The position numbers and the translations under genes were made by a program. A stretch of 64,000 bases of DNA from Salinispora vitiensis (GTDB lineage Bacteria; Actinomycetota; Actinomycetes; Mycobacteriales; Micromonosporaceae): the NCBI RefSeq assembly GCF_000378825.1, contig NZ_KB900388.1:3815654-3879653 (forward strand), read 5' to 3'. Positions 53,692-62,199 of this stretch are shown in pieces (the first letter of the stretch is position 1; each line of letters starts with the position of its first letter). The notes beneath the pieces were generated by a model. That model was not told the origin of the DNA and did no database searches. It was given only the letters and a program-made list of their open reading frames with translations.

Positions 53692-53703
53692 CTGATTAAT
53701 CAG
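53692..53703. repeat. CTGATTAATCAG palindrome with a CCTGC run
   Basis: A perfect 12-base palindrome starts directly after the NUDIX stop and is followed by four tandem CCTGC pentamers (53704-53723). The AT-rich centre could be an operator; the arm length is short for a terminator. Role unknown. Confidence 0.5.
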
Positions 53704-53871
53704 CCTGCCCTGCCCTGCCCTGCCCGGTGCCGGCGCCGGTGGCCGGATTCGGCTGATTCGGGCCACAGCCGGTAGGTTGCTGTCTATGCGATGTGGCTGA
53801 CTCGTGGTTCGCCACGGCGTACCCGCCCTCGGGACGACGGCGGAGCCGCGAGGCGAGCAGGTGGAGGCGCG

Positions 53872-54516
53872 ATGGTCCGGAGCGGCTACGACGAGCAGCT
53901 TGATCGGTTGACTGGCGCCCTGGCGGTGATGAGTCGGGAGGCCGCGGCGGCGATCCGGGGTGCGGGCACCGCGCTGCTGGATGTGGACCGGGAGGCGGCC
54001 GAGCAGGTCGTTCGGAATGACGAGGTCCTCGATCAGCTTCGTTGGGACATTGAGGCGGCCGTTCCGGAACTGCTCGCCCGGCAGCAGCCGGTCGCCTCGG
54101 ACCTGCGCCTGGTGCTCTGCGCCATCCGGATCGCGGCCGACCTTGAGCGGATGGGTGACCTGGCCGTTCACATTGCCAAGGTCGTGCAGATGCGGTACCC
54201 GGTCATGGTCGTCCCGCCGCCGGCGGCTGCCGTGGTGACGGAGATGGCCGAGGCGGCGGCGCGGATCGCGGAGAAGGCCTCGACCGTGCTCACCACCCGT
54301 GATCCGTTGACCGCCATGCAGATTGGGCTCGACGACGACGAGGTCGACACGGCCCAGTCGCGCCTGTTGTCGCTTCTGTTGGCCAGCTGGCAGTACGGGG
54401 TGGAGAGCGCCATCGACCTCGCCCTGGTCGGTCGCTACTACGAGCGGTACGCGGACCACGCGGTCAACGTGGCGCGTCAGGTTGTCTACCTGGTCACCGG
54501 CACGATTCGGCTCTAG
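53872..54516 (+). CDS. phoU: Phosphate signalling protein PhoU
   Basis: The 214-residue protein is a two-repeat helical bundle typical of PhoU. Each repeat has the E/DxxxD metal motif, seen in RIAADLERMGDLAVHIAKVV and RYYERYADHAVNVARQVVYL. PhoU links the Pst transporter to the PhoR/PhoP sensor pair. ATG 53872 lies five bases after GGAGG. It is upstream of pstSCAB by 287 bases with its own context; phoR and phoP are not in the window. Confidence 0.92.
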   Translation: MVRSGYDEQLDRLTGALAVMSREAAAAIRGAGTALLDVDREAAEQVVRNDEVLDQLRWDIEAAVPELLARQQPVASDLRLVLCAIRIAADLERMGDLAVHIAKVVQMRYPVMVVPPPAAAVVTEMAEAAARIAEKASTVLTTRDPLTAMQIGLDDDEVDTAQSRLLSLLLASWQYGVESAIDLALVGRYYERYADHAVNVARQVVYLVTGTIRL

Positions 54517-54695
54517 GCCGGTCGCGTCGGCGCCGGCTCGCGGACCGGGGCCCGGTCGCGTCGGCGCCCGCCCCCGCAGACCCGGGGCGGGCACCCGACA
54601 CGACCCCAGAGTTGGGGCTGCGATTGGGACATCTGGGCAGTTGGCGGCTGGAAAGTCACAATGCTGATGTTCCCCGCCACGATTTTCGTCGTGGA

Positions 54696-54717
54696 GTTCA
54701 CTTTTCGTTCACTTAGC
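54696..54717 (+). promoter_or_regulatory. PHO box upstream of pstS
   Basis: GTTCACT-N4-GTTCACT-N4 consists of two perfect 11-base direct units (54696-54706 and 54707-54717) of the PhoP-binding type. It is 87 bases before the pstS start. Candidate -10 hexamers TACCTG (54732-54737) or TACCTT (about 54745) follow. This is the strongest PHO box in the window. Confidence 0.85.
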
Positions 54718-54803
54718 GCCGGTCGCGCGGCTACCTGGGCCTTCTACCTTGACTTCTCGTACGGCCCGGACGGGCTGGCACACCCCGATAGAGAGGCTTT
54801 CTG

Positions 54804-55760
54804 GTGAACCGCAACGTGCTTTCGCGGCGCGTCCTCGCCGGCACCGCGCTCGCCGCGCTCGCGCTTACCGGCTGCAGCAGCAATAACGAAAGCGCCGATG
54901 GTGGCGACCAGCTTTCGGGTGAGGTCAAGGTCAACGGCTCCAGCACCGTCGCTCCGCTGAGCGAGGCCGCGGCCACCTTCTACCGGGAGGTCCAGAACGG
55001 CGTCAACGTCTCCGTCGGTACCTCCGGCACCGGTGGCGGCTTCGAGCGGTTCTGCAAGGGGGAGACCGACATCTCGGACGCCTCCCGTCCGATCAAGGAG
55101 TCGGAGATCGAGGCCTGCGAGGCGGCCGGGATCCAGTTCAAGGAGCTGGTCGTCGCCAACGACGCCCTCACGGTGGTCGTCAGCAAGGACAACGACTGGG
55201 CCGACTGCCTCACGGTTGACCAGCTCAAGGCGATCTGGGAGCCGAACTCCAAGGTCGCCAACTGGAACCAGGTCGACCCCAGCTTCCCGGACGAGCCGCT
55301 GAAGCTCTTCGGCCCGGGCACCGACTCCGGCACCTTCGACTACTTCACCGACGAGATCAACGGTGAGGAGGGCGCCAGCCGCACCGACTACACCGCGTCG
55401 GAGAACGACAACGTCGTGGTGCAGGGCGTCGCCGGCACCAAGGGCGGCCTGGGCTACTTCGGCTTCACCTACTTCGAGGAGAACGCGGACAAGCTCAAGG
55501 CGCTCAAGGTCGACGGCGGCTCCGGCTGCGTCGAGCCGAGCCTGAAGACCGCGCAGGAGAACACCTACCAGCCGCTCTCCCGGCCGCTGTTCATCTACGT
55601 CAGCGACACCGCTGTCAAGAAGGAGCAGGTCGCGGACTTCGTCAACTTCTACATCGAGGAGATCGACGACATCGTCCTGGAGGCGAAGTACGTCCCGCTC
55701 ACCGAGGAGCAGAAGAGCACCCTCCAGGCTGAGTTCGACGCCCTGAAGGCTGCAGCCTGA
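54804..55760 (+). CDS. pstS: Phosphate-binding lipoprotein PstS
   Basis: The 318-residue extracytoplasmic receptor binds phosphate for the Pst ABC importer. The lipobox LALTGC gives Cys24 as lipid site; the phosphate loops are NGSSTVAPLSEA and VGTSGTGGGFERFC, followed by DISDASRP and GPGTDSGTFDYFTDEI. Length is usual. GTG start with AGAGAGG about eight bases upstream. First gene of pstSCAB and behind a PHO box, so expected to be induced by phosphate starvation. Confidence 0.95.
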   Translation: MNRNVLSRRVLAGTALAALALTGCSSNNESADGGDQLSGEVKVNGSSTVAPLSEAAATFYREVQNGVNVSVGTSGTGGGFERFCKGETDISDASRPIKESEIEACEAAGIQFKELVVANDALTVVVSKDNDWADCLTVDQLKAIWEPNSKVANWNQVDPSFPDEPLKLFGPGTDSGTFDYFTDEINGEEGASRTDYTASENDNVVVQGVAGTKGGLGYFGFTYFEENADKLKALKVDGGSGCVEPSLKTAQENTYQPLSRPLFIYVSDTAVKKEQVADFVNFYIEEIDDIVLEAKYVPLTEEQKSTLQAEFDALKAAA

Positions 55761-55761
55761 C

Positions 55762-56709
55762 GTGTCCACCAGTACCTCGAACGCCGGTTCCGCCGCAGGC
55801 AGCGCCCTGCGGCGGGGCCGGCGTCGCCCCGTTGACAGCACCGTCAGGGTCCTGCTCGTCGCTGCCGCGTTGGTCTCGGTCGCCACCACGATCGGGATCG
55901 TCATCGCGCTGGTACAGCCGACGATCGGGTTCTTCCAGCAGGTCAGCGTCGTTGAGTTCATCACCGGCACGAGCTGGACGCCGACCTTCGCGCAGAAGGC
56001 ATACGGCGTCCTGCCCCTCGTCGCCGCCACGCTGACGGTGACCGGCGTCGCGCTGACCATCGCCGTTCCGCTCGGCCTCGGCTCGGCGATCTACCTCTCG
56101 GAGTACGCCAACCCGGGTACCCGCAAGGTACTCAAGCCGATCATCGAACTGCTCGCCGGCGTGCCGACTGTCGTGTACGGCTTCGTCGCGCTCTTCGCGC
56201 TCAACCCGCTGCTGCAGAAGTGGTGGCCGACCGACGATGGGCCGGCCTTCCAGAACCTGCTCATCGCCGGTATCGCGATGGGCATCATGATCGTGCCGAC
56301 CATCGCCAGCATCTCCGAGGACTCGATGGCCGCCGTTCCGCGCAGCCTGCGCGAGGGCGCGTACGCGCTGGCCTCCACGAAGATGCAGGTGTCCACCCGG
56401 GTGGTGGTGCCGGCGGCGATGTCCGGCATCGTCGCCGCGGTTGTCCTGGGTATCTCCCGCGCGGTGGGGGAAACCATGATCGTTACGATCGCGGGTGGCC
56501 TCACCTCTGACCGGATCGTCCTCAACCCGCTGGAGGGGGCGGCGACCATGACCGCCTTCATCGCCAACATCTCCTCGGGCGACATCCCGGTCGGGTCGCT
56601 CGACTACGACTCGGTCTTCGCCGTCGGTGCGCTGCTGTTCCTCATCACCTTCGCGCTGAACGCGGTGTCGATCCGGATGGTCCGTCGTTTCCGGGAGGTC
56701 TACGAGTGA
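55762..56709 (+). CDS. pstC: Phosphate ABC transporter permease PstC
   Basis: A 315-residue permease with a basic N-terminus and six spans. The EAA-type cytoplasmic loop is in EDSMAAVPRSLREGAYALAS followed by TKMQ, and the SRAVGETMIVTIAGG segment is typical for PstC. One base separates it from pstS, and its stop overlaps the pstA start (GTGA), so the operon is tight. Confidence 0.95.
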   Translation: MSTSTSNAGSAAGSALRRGRRRPVDSTVRVLLVAAALVSVATTIGIVIALVQPTIGFFQQVSVVEFITGTSWTPTFAQKAYGVLPLVAATLTVTGVALTIAVPLGLGSAIYLSEYANPGTRKVLKPIIELLAGVPTVVYGFVALFALNPLLQKWWPTDDGPAFQNLLIAGIAMGIMIVPTIASISEDSMAAVPRSLREGAYALASTKMQVSTRVVVPAAMSGIVAAVVLGISRAVGETMIVTIAGGLTSDRIVLNPLEGAATMTAFIANISSGDIPVGSLDYDSVFAVGALLFLITFALNAVSIRMVRRFREVYE

Positions 56710-57626
56710 GCACCCCCACCATCACCACCGAGACCCGACCGGACCCGTCCGCGTCGGGTAACGCGCTGACCCAGCGCCGTAGCCGGCCGGGTGAGGTCGC
56801 GTTCCGGCTGGCGATGCAGGCCTGCCTGTTGATCGCCTTCGGTGTACTCGCCGCCCTGCTGACCTGGGTGCTCGTCAAGGGCTGGAACCGGCTGGACTCC
56901 CGGCTGTGGACCGAGATGCCCACTGGCCTGGTGAGCCGGCTGGACACTGCTGGTGTGCAGTCCGCGCTGGTCGGCACGCTTTGGATCATCTCGTTGGTCG
57001 CGCTGATCTGCCTGCCGATCGGGATCCTGTCCGCGATCTACCTGGAGGAGTACGCGGACAACACCCGCTGGTACAACCGGCTGCTGGAACTCAACATCCA
57101 GAACCTCGCCGGCGTACCATCGATCATCTTCGGTATCCTCGGCCTGGGGATCATCGCCCGGGCGCTCGGCCTCGGGTTCACGGTCATCACCGCGGCGATC
57201 GTCCTGTCGCTGCTGGTCCTGCCGGTGGTCATCATCGCCACCCGGGAGGCCATCCGGGCGGTACCGCAGTCGATCCGGCACGCCTCCTACGCCCTTGGTG
57301 CGACCAAGTGGCAGACCGTGTCGCGGCAGGTGCTGCCGTCGGCGGTTCCGGGGATCGCCACCGGATCGATCCTGGCCCTGTCTCGCGCGATCGGGGAGGC
57401 CGCCCCGCTGATCGTCCTAGGCGCGGTCACCTTCATCACCTTCAACCCGGATGGGCTGGACAGCGGGTACACCGCGCTGCCGATCCAGATCTACACCTTC
57501 ATCACCCGCTCGCAGTCGGAGTACACGGAGCTCGCTGCCGGTGCCATCGTCCTGCTGCTGGCGATTGTGCTCGCGATGAACTCGATCGCGATTTTCGTGC
57601 GTAATCGGTTCGAGAAGCGCTGGTGA
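56706..57626 (+). CDS. pstA: Phosphate ABC transporter permease PstA
   Basis: A 306-residue permease, second membrane subunit of the Pst importer. Six spans; the EAA loop is in TREAIRAVPQSIRHASYALG followed by ATKWQTV, and the family segment SRAIGEAAPLIVLGAVTF is present. The GTG overlaps the pstC stop. pstB follows after about 60 bases. Confidence 0.95.
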   Translation: MSTPTITTETRPDPSASGNALTQRRSRPGEVAFRLAMQACLLIAFGVLAALLTWVLVKGWNRLDSRLWTEMPTGLVSRLDTAGVQSALVGTLWIISLVALICLPIGILSAIYLEEYADNTRWYNRLLELNIQNLAGVPSIIFGILGLGIIARALGLGFTVITAAIVLSLLVLPVVIIATREAIRAVPQSIRHASYALGATKWQTVSRQVLPSAVPGIATGSILALSRAIGEAAPLIVLGAVTFITFNPDGLDSGYTALPIQIYTFITRSQSEYTELAAGAIVLLLAIVLAMNSIAIFVRNRFEKRW

Positions 57627-57687
57627 GTAGTCCGATGACGGATCACCGGCTCCACCGTCCCACCCACCCCATCCAGAGGTGAGCACC

Positions 57688-58554
57688 GTGAACCCCACCG
57701 ACACCACCAACCGGCCCGGCGTCAGCATCGCCAGCGTTGGCGCCCAGTCGACCGGAACCACCAAGCCTGACGCGGCGGACCCGGTGATGGAGCTCTCCGG
57801 CGTCAGCGTGTACTACGGCGCCTACGAGGCCGTACGGGACACGTCGATGCCGATCCAGGAGAAGCAGATCACGGCGATGATCGGCCCTTCCGGGTGCGGC
57901 AAGTCGACCATCCTGCGGTCGTTGAACCGGATGAACGACCTCATCCCCGGAGCCCGCGTCTCCGGGGCGGTGACGTACCACGGCCAGGACCTGTACGCCA
58001 AGGACGTTGACCCGATCGAGGTCCGGCGCCGCATCGGCATGGTCTTCCAGAAGCCGAACCCATTCCCCAAGTCGATCTACGACAACGTGGCCTACGGGCC
58101 GCGGGTCACCGGCATGCAGGTCGCCAGCATGGACGACCTGGTGGAGAAGGCGCTGCGCGACGCCGCCCTCTGGGACGAGGTCAAGGACAAGCTCAAGACC
58201 AGCGGTCTGGCCCTCTCCGGCGGTCAGCAGCAGCGGCTCTGCATCGCCCGGACGATCGCCGTCCGGCCCGAGATCATCCTCATGGACGAGCCCTGCTCGG
58301 CGCTCGACCCGATCGCCACGGCGAAGATCGAGGATCTGATGGCGGAGCTGTCGAATGACTACACGATCGTCATCGTCACCCACAACATGCAGCAGGCGGC
58401 CCGGGTGAGCCACCACACCGCCTTCTTCACCGCCGAGCTGGACGAGCGGCAGGAGCGGCACGGTCGGCTGGTCGAGTTCAGCCAGACAGGCAAGCTCTTC
58501 ACCAACCCAGCGGACAAGCGCACGGAAGACTACATCACCGGCCGCTTCGGCTGA
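57688..58554 (+). CDS. pstB: Phosphate ABC transporter ATP-binding protein PstB
   Basis: The 288-residue ATPase drives phosphate uptake. Walker A GPSGCGKS (66-73), LNRMNDLIPGARVSG, which is typical of PstB, signature LSGGQQQRLCIARTI, Walker B IILMDEPCSALDPI and VTHNMQQAARVSHHTAFF are intact. The N-terminal 30 residues are a Thr/Gly-rich extension. AGAGGTGA eight bases before GTG 57688 sets the start; GTG 57679 lies inside that ribosome site. Confidence 0.96.
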   Translation: MNPTDTTNRPGVSIASVGAQSTGTTKPDAADPVMELSGVSVYYGAYEAVRDTSMPIQEKQITAMIGPSGCGKSTILRSLNRMNDLIPGARVSGAVTYHGQDLYAKDVDPIEVRRRIGMVFQKPNPFPKSIYDNVAYGPRVTGMQVASMDDLVEKALRDAALWDEVKDKLKTSGLALSGGQQQRLCIARTIAVRPEIILMDEPCSALDPIATAKIEDLMAELSNDYTIVIVTHNMQQAARVSHHTAFFTAELDERQERHGRLVEFSQTGKLFTNPADKRTEDYITGRFG

Positions 58555-58565
58555 GCCCGCGGCCG

Positions 58566-59300
58566 GTGTCGATGAATAACGTCGTCGAGAACACCAGGGG
58601 TGACTACCGAGCGGAGGGACGCTTTCAACTACTTGTGGTGGATGACGACAAGGTCGCCGGCCCAGAGCTGGTGACGGAGTTGTCCGCCCTCCGGGTGCAG
58701 GGGCGCTACTTCCCGCACGCCGCCGAGGCGCTGCTGGCCGCTGGTGCCCTGCAACCGGACGCGGCTGTCGTGTCGGCTGGGCTCACCACCATGGCCAGCA
58801 CCGAGCTGGTCCGACTGCTGGTCGGGCAGGCCGGCATCCCCACCCTGGTCGGGGTGGGGGATGACGACGGGTCGGTGGTTGTCGGGGCCCTTCGGGCCGG
58901 CGCCACCGCCTGCGTCCGGCGGCCGTACCGGGTGGACGAGGTGGTGCCGATCCTGCGCGGGATCCGACCGGAGACCGCCGGCAGTCTGGATCCGCCGGTC
59001 GAGCTGGGCGGTCTCCGGATGGAGCCGGCCACCTATGAGGTGACGCTGCACGGCCGGCCGGTGTCGCTGCCGTTGAAGGAGTTCCGGCTCCTGTACTTCT
59101 TCATGACACATGCCGACCGGACGGTCAGCCGGGAGCAGCTGTTGTCGGCGGTGTGGGACGGGTCGACCGGGGAGAGCTCGAACACCCTCACGGTGCACAT
59201 CAAGCGGCTCCGCAGGCGACTGGAGGCGGAGGGGGAGCAGCAGCCGCTCATCATCACGGTGCGAGGGCTGGGCTACCGTTTCACCCCGCCGGAGCGTTAG
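58566..59300 (+). CDS. OmpR-type regulator with receiver lacking the phospho-aspartate
   Basis: The 244-residue protein has an N-terminal receiver fold and a C-terminal OmpR/PhoB winged helix (MEPATYEVTLHGRPVSLPLK, then REQLLSAVWDG, TLTVHIKRLRRRL, RGLGYRF). The acidic pair D26-D28 is kept, but the phosphorylated Asp is Ser70 (PDAAVVSAGL) and the conserved Lys is Arg119. So the receiver is unlikely to be phosphorylated and may sense a ligand or act by dimerisation. It follows pstB by 11 bases and is probably the last pst operon gene. Its 3' end overlaps mshD on the other strand by three bases. Confidence 0.87.
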   Translation: MSMNNVVENTRGDYRAEGRFQLLVVDDDKVAGPELVTELSALRVQGRYFPHAAEALLAAGALQPDAAVVSAGLTTMASTELVRLLVGQAGIPTLVGVGDDDGSVVVGALRAGATACVRRPYRVDEVVPILRGIRPETAGSLDPPVELGGLRMEPATYEVTLHGRPVSLPLKEFRLLYFFMTHADRTVSREQLLSAVWDGSTGESSNTLTVHIKRLRRRLEAEGEQQPLIITVRGLGYRFTPPER

Positions 59301-60220
59301 CCCAGCTGGTAGTTGACGTGCGCTGACCAGCGGGCGAAGCCGAGCCGCTCGTAGAGGGCCACCGCCGCGGTGTTGGACTCGTCCACGTAGAGCATCACCC
59401 GGTCCAGGCCTCGCTGGTCGCGGAGGTACGCCAGCCCGGCCGCGGTGAGCGCTTTGCCGAGCCCTCCACCGTGGGCGGTCGGGTCAACACCCACCACGTA
59501 CACCTCGCCGATGCGGGCGGAGCCGGGCCGGTCGTGGACCTTGGTCCAGTGGAAGCCGAGCAGCCGTCCGGCCGGGTCGACGGCGAGGAGGAAGCCGGCC
59601 GCGTCGAACCACGGCTCGGCGCGGCGGGCCCGCAGGTCGGCGGTGGTCCAGCGGCCCTGTTCCGGGTGGTCGGCGAAGGATTTGGCGTTGAGTGCCAGCC
59701 AGGCGTCGTCGTCGGCCCCGGGCCGGTACGCGCGCAGTGTCACCCCGTCCGGTAGGGGCGGCTGCGGGATCGGGGCGGTGAGGGGCCGGCGGAGCTGCCA
59801 GAGCACCCGGGCCCGCCGGTAGTCCAGGTCCACGGCGAGCGCCGCGGCGGAGGGGTGGTCGCCGTGCGCCCAGGCGCGGAGCGGGCCGGTGACGGCGGCG
59901 CGTACGGCCCGGGCCAGGGCTCTTCCGGTTCCCCGGCGTCGGTACGCGGGGTGGACCGCCAGCTCCACTCCGGTGCCGGTGGCGGGGTCGGTGGTGTCCA
60001 GGTGCGCGTACCCGGTCAGGGCGCCGTCGGCGGTACGGGCGGTGAGGTGGCAGGTCGGTGCGTGCGGGTCGCGGAGCCGGAGCAGGGTGTGCTCGTCGAA
60101 GGGGTCCGCGCCGTCGGCATCTCCGGCGGCTCGGGCGAGCGCCAGTACGTCGGTGATCTCCGGTGGGTGGAGCCGGTCGGTCCGGGTCACCCGGTCGCTG
60201 GCGGGTTCGGTGCTGTTCAT
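59297..60220 (-). CDS. mshD: Mycothiol synthase
   Basis: The 307-residue double-GNAT enzyme acetylates Cys-GlcN-Ins to form mycothiol, the main thiol of actinomycetes. Domain 1 has GVELAVHPAYRRRGTGRALA and WAHGDHPSAAALA, domain 2 has GEVYVVGVDPTAHGGGLGKA and LYVDESNTAAVALYERLGF, all as in MshD. The ATG at 60220 is at the family start; a longer frame upstream has no similarity. The stop TAA shares bases with the TAG of the pst-linked regulator gene. Mycothiol confirms the actinomycete source. Confidence 0.93.
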   Translation of the reverse strand: MNSTEPASDRVTRTDRLHPPEITDVLALARAAGDADGADPFDEHTLLRLRDPHAPTCHLTARTADGALTGYAHLDTTDPATGTGVELAVHPAYRRRGTGRALARAVRAAVTGPLRAWAHGDHPSAAALAVDLDYRRARVLWQLRRPLTAPIPQPPLPDGVTLRAYRPGADDDAWLALNAKSFADHPEQGRWTTADLRARRAEPWFDAAGFLLAVDPAGRLLGFHWTKVHDRPGSARIGEVYVVGVDPTAHGGGLGKALTAAGLAYLRDQRGLDRVMLYVDESNTAAVALYERLGFARWSAHVNYQLG

Positions 60221-60245
60221 CCGGTCACGGTAGCCCGGACACCGG

Positions 60246-61187
60246 TCAGGTGATGCCGGGTGCAAGCCCCGTTACCAGGAACCGGGCGGTGAGCTCGGGC
60301 AGGATTCGGTTGAGGGCGTCCACGGTGTCCTGCCGGGGCCCACCCGCATCGTGCAGCAGCACGATCGAGCCGGGTTCCACCCCGTCGAGCACGGTCGTCG
60401 TGATGTGATCGGCGCCGGGGCTCTCCCAATCCCGTGGGTCGATCGTCCAGTGCAGCGGGGTCATTCCCAGCTCCTCGGCCGCGGACACGATCGAGTAGGT
60501 CCAGGCGCCGCCGGGCTGGCGGTAGTACGCGATGGGGGCGTCGGGGACGGCGGCGTGGATCGCGTTGCTGGTCTGGATCAGGTCTGCCCGGATCTCGGCC
60601 GGTGACCGGGAGCCGAGGGCGATGTCGTGGTTCCAGGTGTGGTTGCACAGGGTGTGCCCGTCGGCCACGATCGCTTGGACCAGCTCCGGGTGGGCGCTGG
60701 CGTTCTCGCCGGTCAGGCAGAAGGTGGCGGTGACCCCGTACGACCGCAGGGACCTGAGGATCTGTGGGGTGTACTGGGGGTCTGGTCCGTCGTCGAAGGT
60801 CAGGGCCACGGCCGAGGTTTCGGTGGTGCGCTGGGTGCCTTCGTCGTAGTAGTCGCTACTCGGGGTCGGCTCTGGGGCGGCTGCGGTGTCGCCGTCGCGC
60901 TCCCGCGGTGTGGTGGTGCTGCCGTCGGGTGTTGGTGCCCCGGAGGGGGCGAGTTGGTCGGGCGAGTGCGGTGTGGTGGCGTTGCTGGTGATGTCGTCCC
61001 CTGTCGGCGCTATGCCGCGCCCGATCGCGAACGCGGAGCCGAGCAGCGCGATCACGACGACTGCCGCGATGGCGAGGGAGCGGGTGGCGGGGGTGAGCTG
61101 TCTCAACCCGCCCATCCGGGCGGGTTCGCCGCCTTTCATCTGCACCGTATGTACCCCCGTACTTACCGGTAAGCGGTTCTCGAACAT
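60246..61187 (-). CDS. Polysaccharide deacetylase (NodB-type), membrane-anchored
   Basis: About 313 residues. A basic N-terminus and one span (SLAIAAVVVIALLGSAFAIG) anchor it, followed by a Thr/Pro/Ser-rich linker and a NodB domain with FDDGPD (131-136), the metal motif HTWNH (183-187) and YYRQPGG. All catalytic residues are present. It should remove acetyl groups from peptidoglycan or another cell-wall glycan. The start is uncertain: ATG 61187 lacks a clear ribosome site; ATG 61139 and ATG 61115 are alternatives that also keep the span. Confidence 0.85.
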   Translation of the reverse strand: MFENRLPVSTGVHTVQMKGGEPARMGGLRQLTPATRSLAIAAVVVIALLGSAFAIGRGIAPTGDDITSNATTPHSPDQLAPSGAPTPDGSTTTPRERDGDTAAAPEPTPSSDYYDEGTQRTTETSAVALTFDDGPDPQYTPQILRSLRSYGVTATFCLTGENASAHPELVQAIVADGHTLCNHTWNHDIALGSRSPAEIRADLIQTSNAIHAAVPDAPIAYYRQPGGAWTYSIVSAAEELGMTPLHWTIDPRDWESPGADHITTTVLDGVEPGSIVLLHDAGGPRQDTVDALNRILPELTARFLVTGLAPGIT

Positions 61188-61196
61188 GAGGATAGT

Positions 61197-61219
61197 CCCG
61201 ATTATCGGTAATAATCGGG
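61197..61219. promoter_or_regulatory. Inverted repeat upstream of the deacetylase
   Basis: CCCGATTAT-N5-ATAATCGGG is a perfect 9+9 inverted repeat between the glnR stop and the deacetylase start. It is AT-rich in the centre and lies where a promoter or operator is expected. A second perfect 12-base palindrome CTTACCGGTAAG (61162-61173) lies within the first codons if ATG 61187 is used. No T-run, so a terminator is less likely. Confidence 0.55.
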
Positions 61220-61237
61220 CAAATAGTTAACAGCGGA

Positions 61238-61951
61238 TCAGACGGGAATCGGGGCGGGCTCCGACTCCGGTAGCGCCCGGGCGGGCGGAACAACGAACTT
61301 GTAGCCGACCTGGCGGACAGTGCCGATCATCGACTCGTACTCGGAGCCGAGCTTGGCGCGCAGCCTTCGGACGTGCACGTCCACGGTGCGGGTCCCGCCG
61401 AAGTAGTCGTAGCCCCACACCTCGCGCAGCAGTTGGTCCCGGGTGAAGACCCGCCCCGGATGCTGCGCCAGGAACTTGAGCAGTTCGAACTCCTTGTACG
61501 TCAGGTCGAGGGGGCGGCCCTTCAGCTTCGCGGCGTAGGTGTCCGGATCGATGGTCAACTCGCCGGCGCGGATCGAGCTGTCGGCCCCCGTGGCGGTGTC
61601 TGCCAACCGGCCGATCACTAAGCGTAACCGGGCTTCGACCTCAGCGGGGCCGGCTGAGGCGAGGATTACATCGTCGACGCCCCAGTCGGCGTTGAGTGCG
61701 ATCAGTCCGGCTTCGGTGACGACCGCGAGCAGGGGTGCGTTGAGCCCGGTGGCGTGCAGCATGCGGCAGGTGTCCCGGGCCTCGCTCAGCTCGGAGCGGG
61801 CGTCGATCACCACGACGTCTGGGCTGGGGCCGGCGACCAGGGTGCGTACGTCGCGGGGGGCGGTGCGGACCGAGTGGGGTAGTAGGTCGAGCGCTGGCAG
61901 CACAGCGGATGGTTCACCTGCGCGTGCCGTTACCAGAAGCAGGATCTCCAC
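61238..61951 (-). CDS. glnR: Nitrogen regulator GlnR (atypical OmpR family)
   Basis: The 237-residue protein matches actinobacterial GlnR in both domains: receiver with Asp50 (PDVVVIDARSEL) but no acidic pair at the start, the stretch LNADWGVDDVILASAGPAEV, and the DNA-binding domain with KLKGRPLDLTYKEFELLKFL, VWGYDYFGGTRTVDVHVRRL and GTVRQVGYKFV. Known GlnR works as an unphosphorylated dimer controlling nitrogen genes. GTG 61951 is chosen because GGAG lies six bases upstream; ATG 61957 abuts the ribosome site. It is close to mshD and pst genes, as in S. coelicolor from memory. Confidence 0.9.
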   Translation of the reverse strand: MEILLLVTARAGEPSAVLPALDLLPHSVRTAPRDVRTLVAGPSPDVVVIDARSELSEARDTCRMLHATGLNAPLLAVVTEAGLIALNADWGVDDVILASAGPAEVEARLRLVIGRLADTATGADSSIRAGELTIDPDTYAAKLKGRPLDLTYKEFELLKFLAQHPGRVFTRDQLLREVWGYDYFGGTRTVDVHVRRLRAKLGSEYESMIGTVRQVGYKFVVPPARALPESEPAPIPV

Positions 61952-62199
61952 GATCATCTCCGTCCCGGCGGCGCGGCGGCCGCGCGTGACCAGCGCACGC
62001 TCCGCACTGAGGGCACTGGGGTACTGCGTGGACCCGGCGTCACTGACGGGCGGGTAAACAGGTTGAGCCTAACCGATCGCCCTGCGTCAACCTTCGGTGC
62101 GAATCTGTTTTGTCCGTTATATCCACAACTGGGGGGTAGGTTTTAACGTCGCCGAAACCATGCGCCCGCGGCGCCGGTGCGGTCTGGCACGATCGGTGG

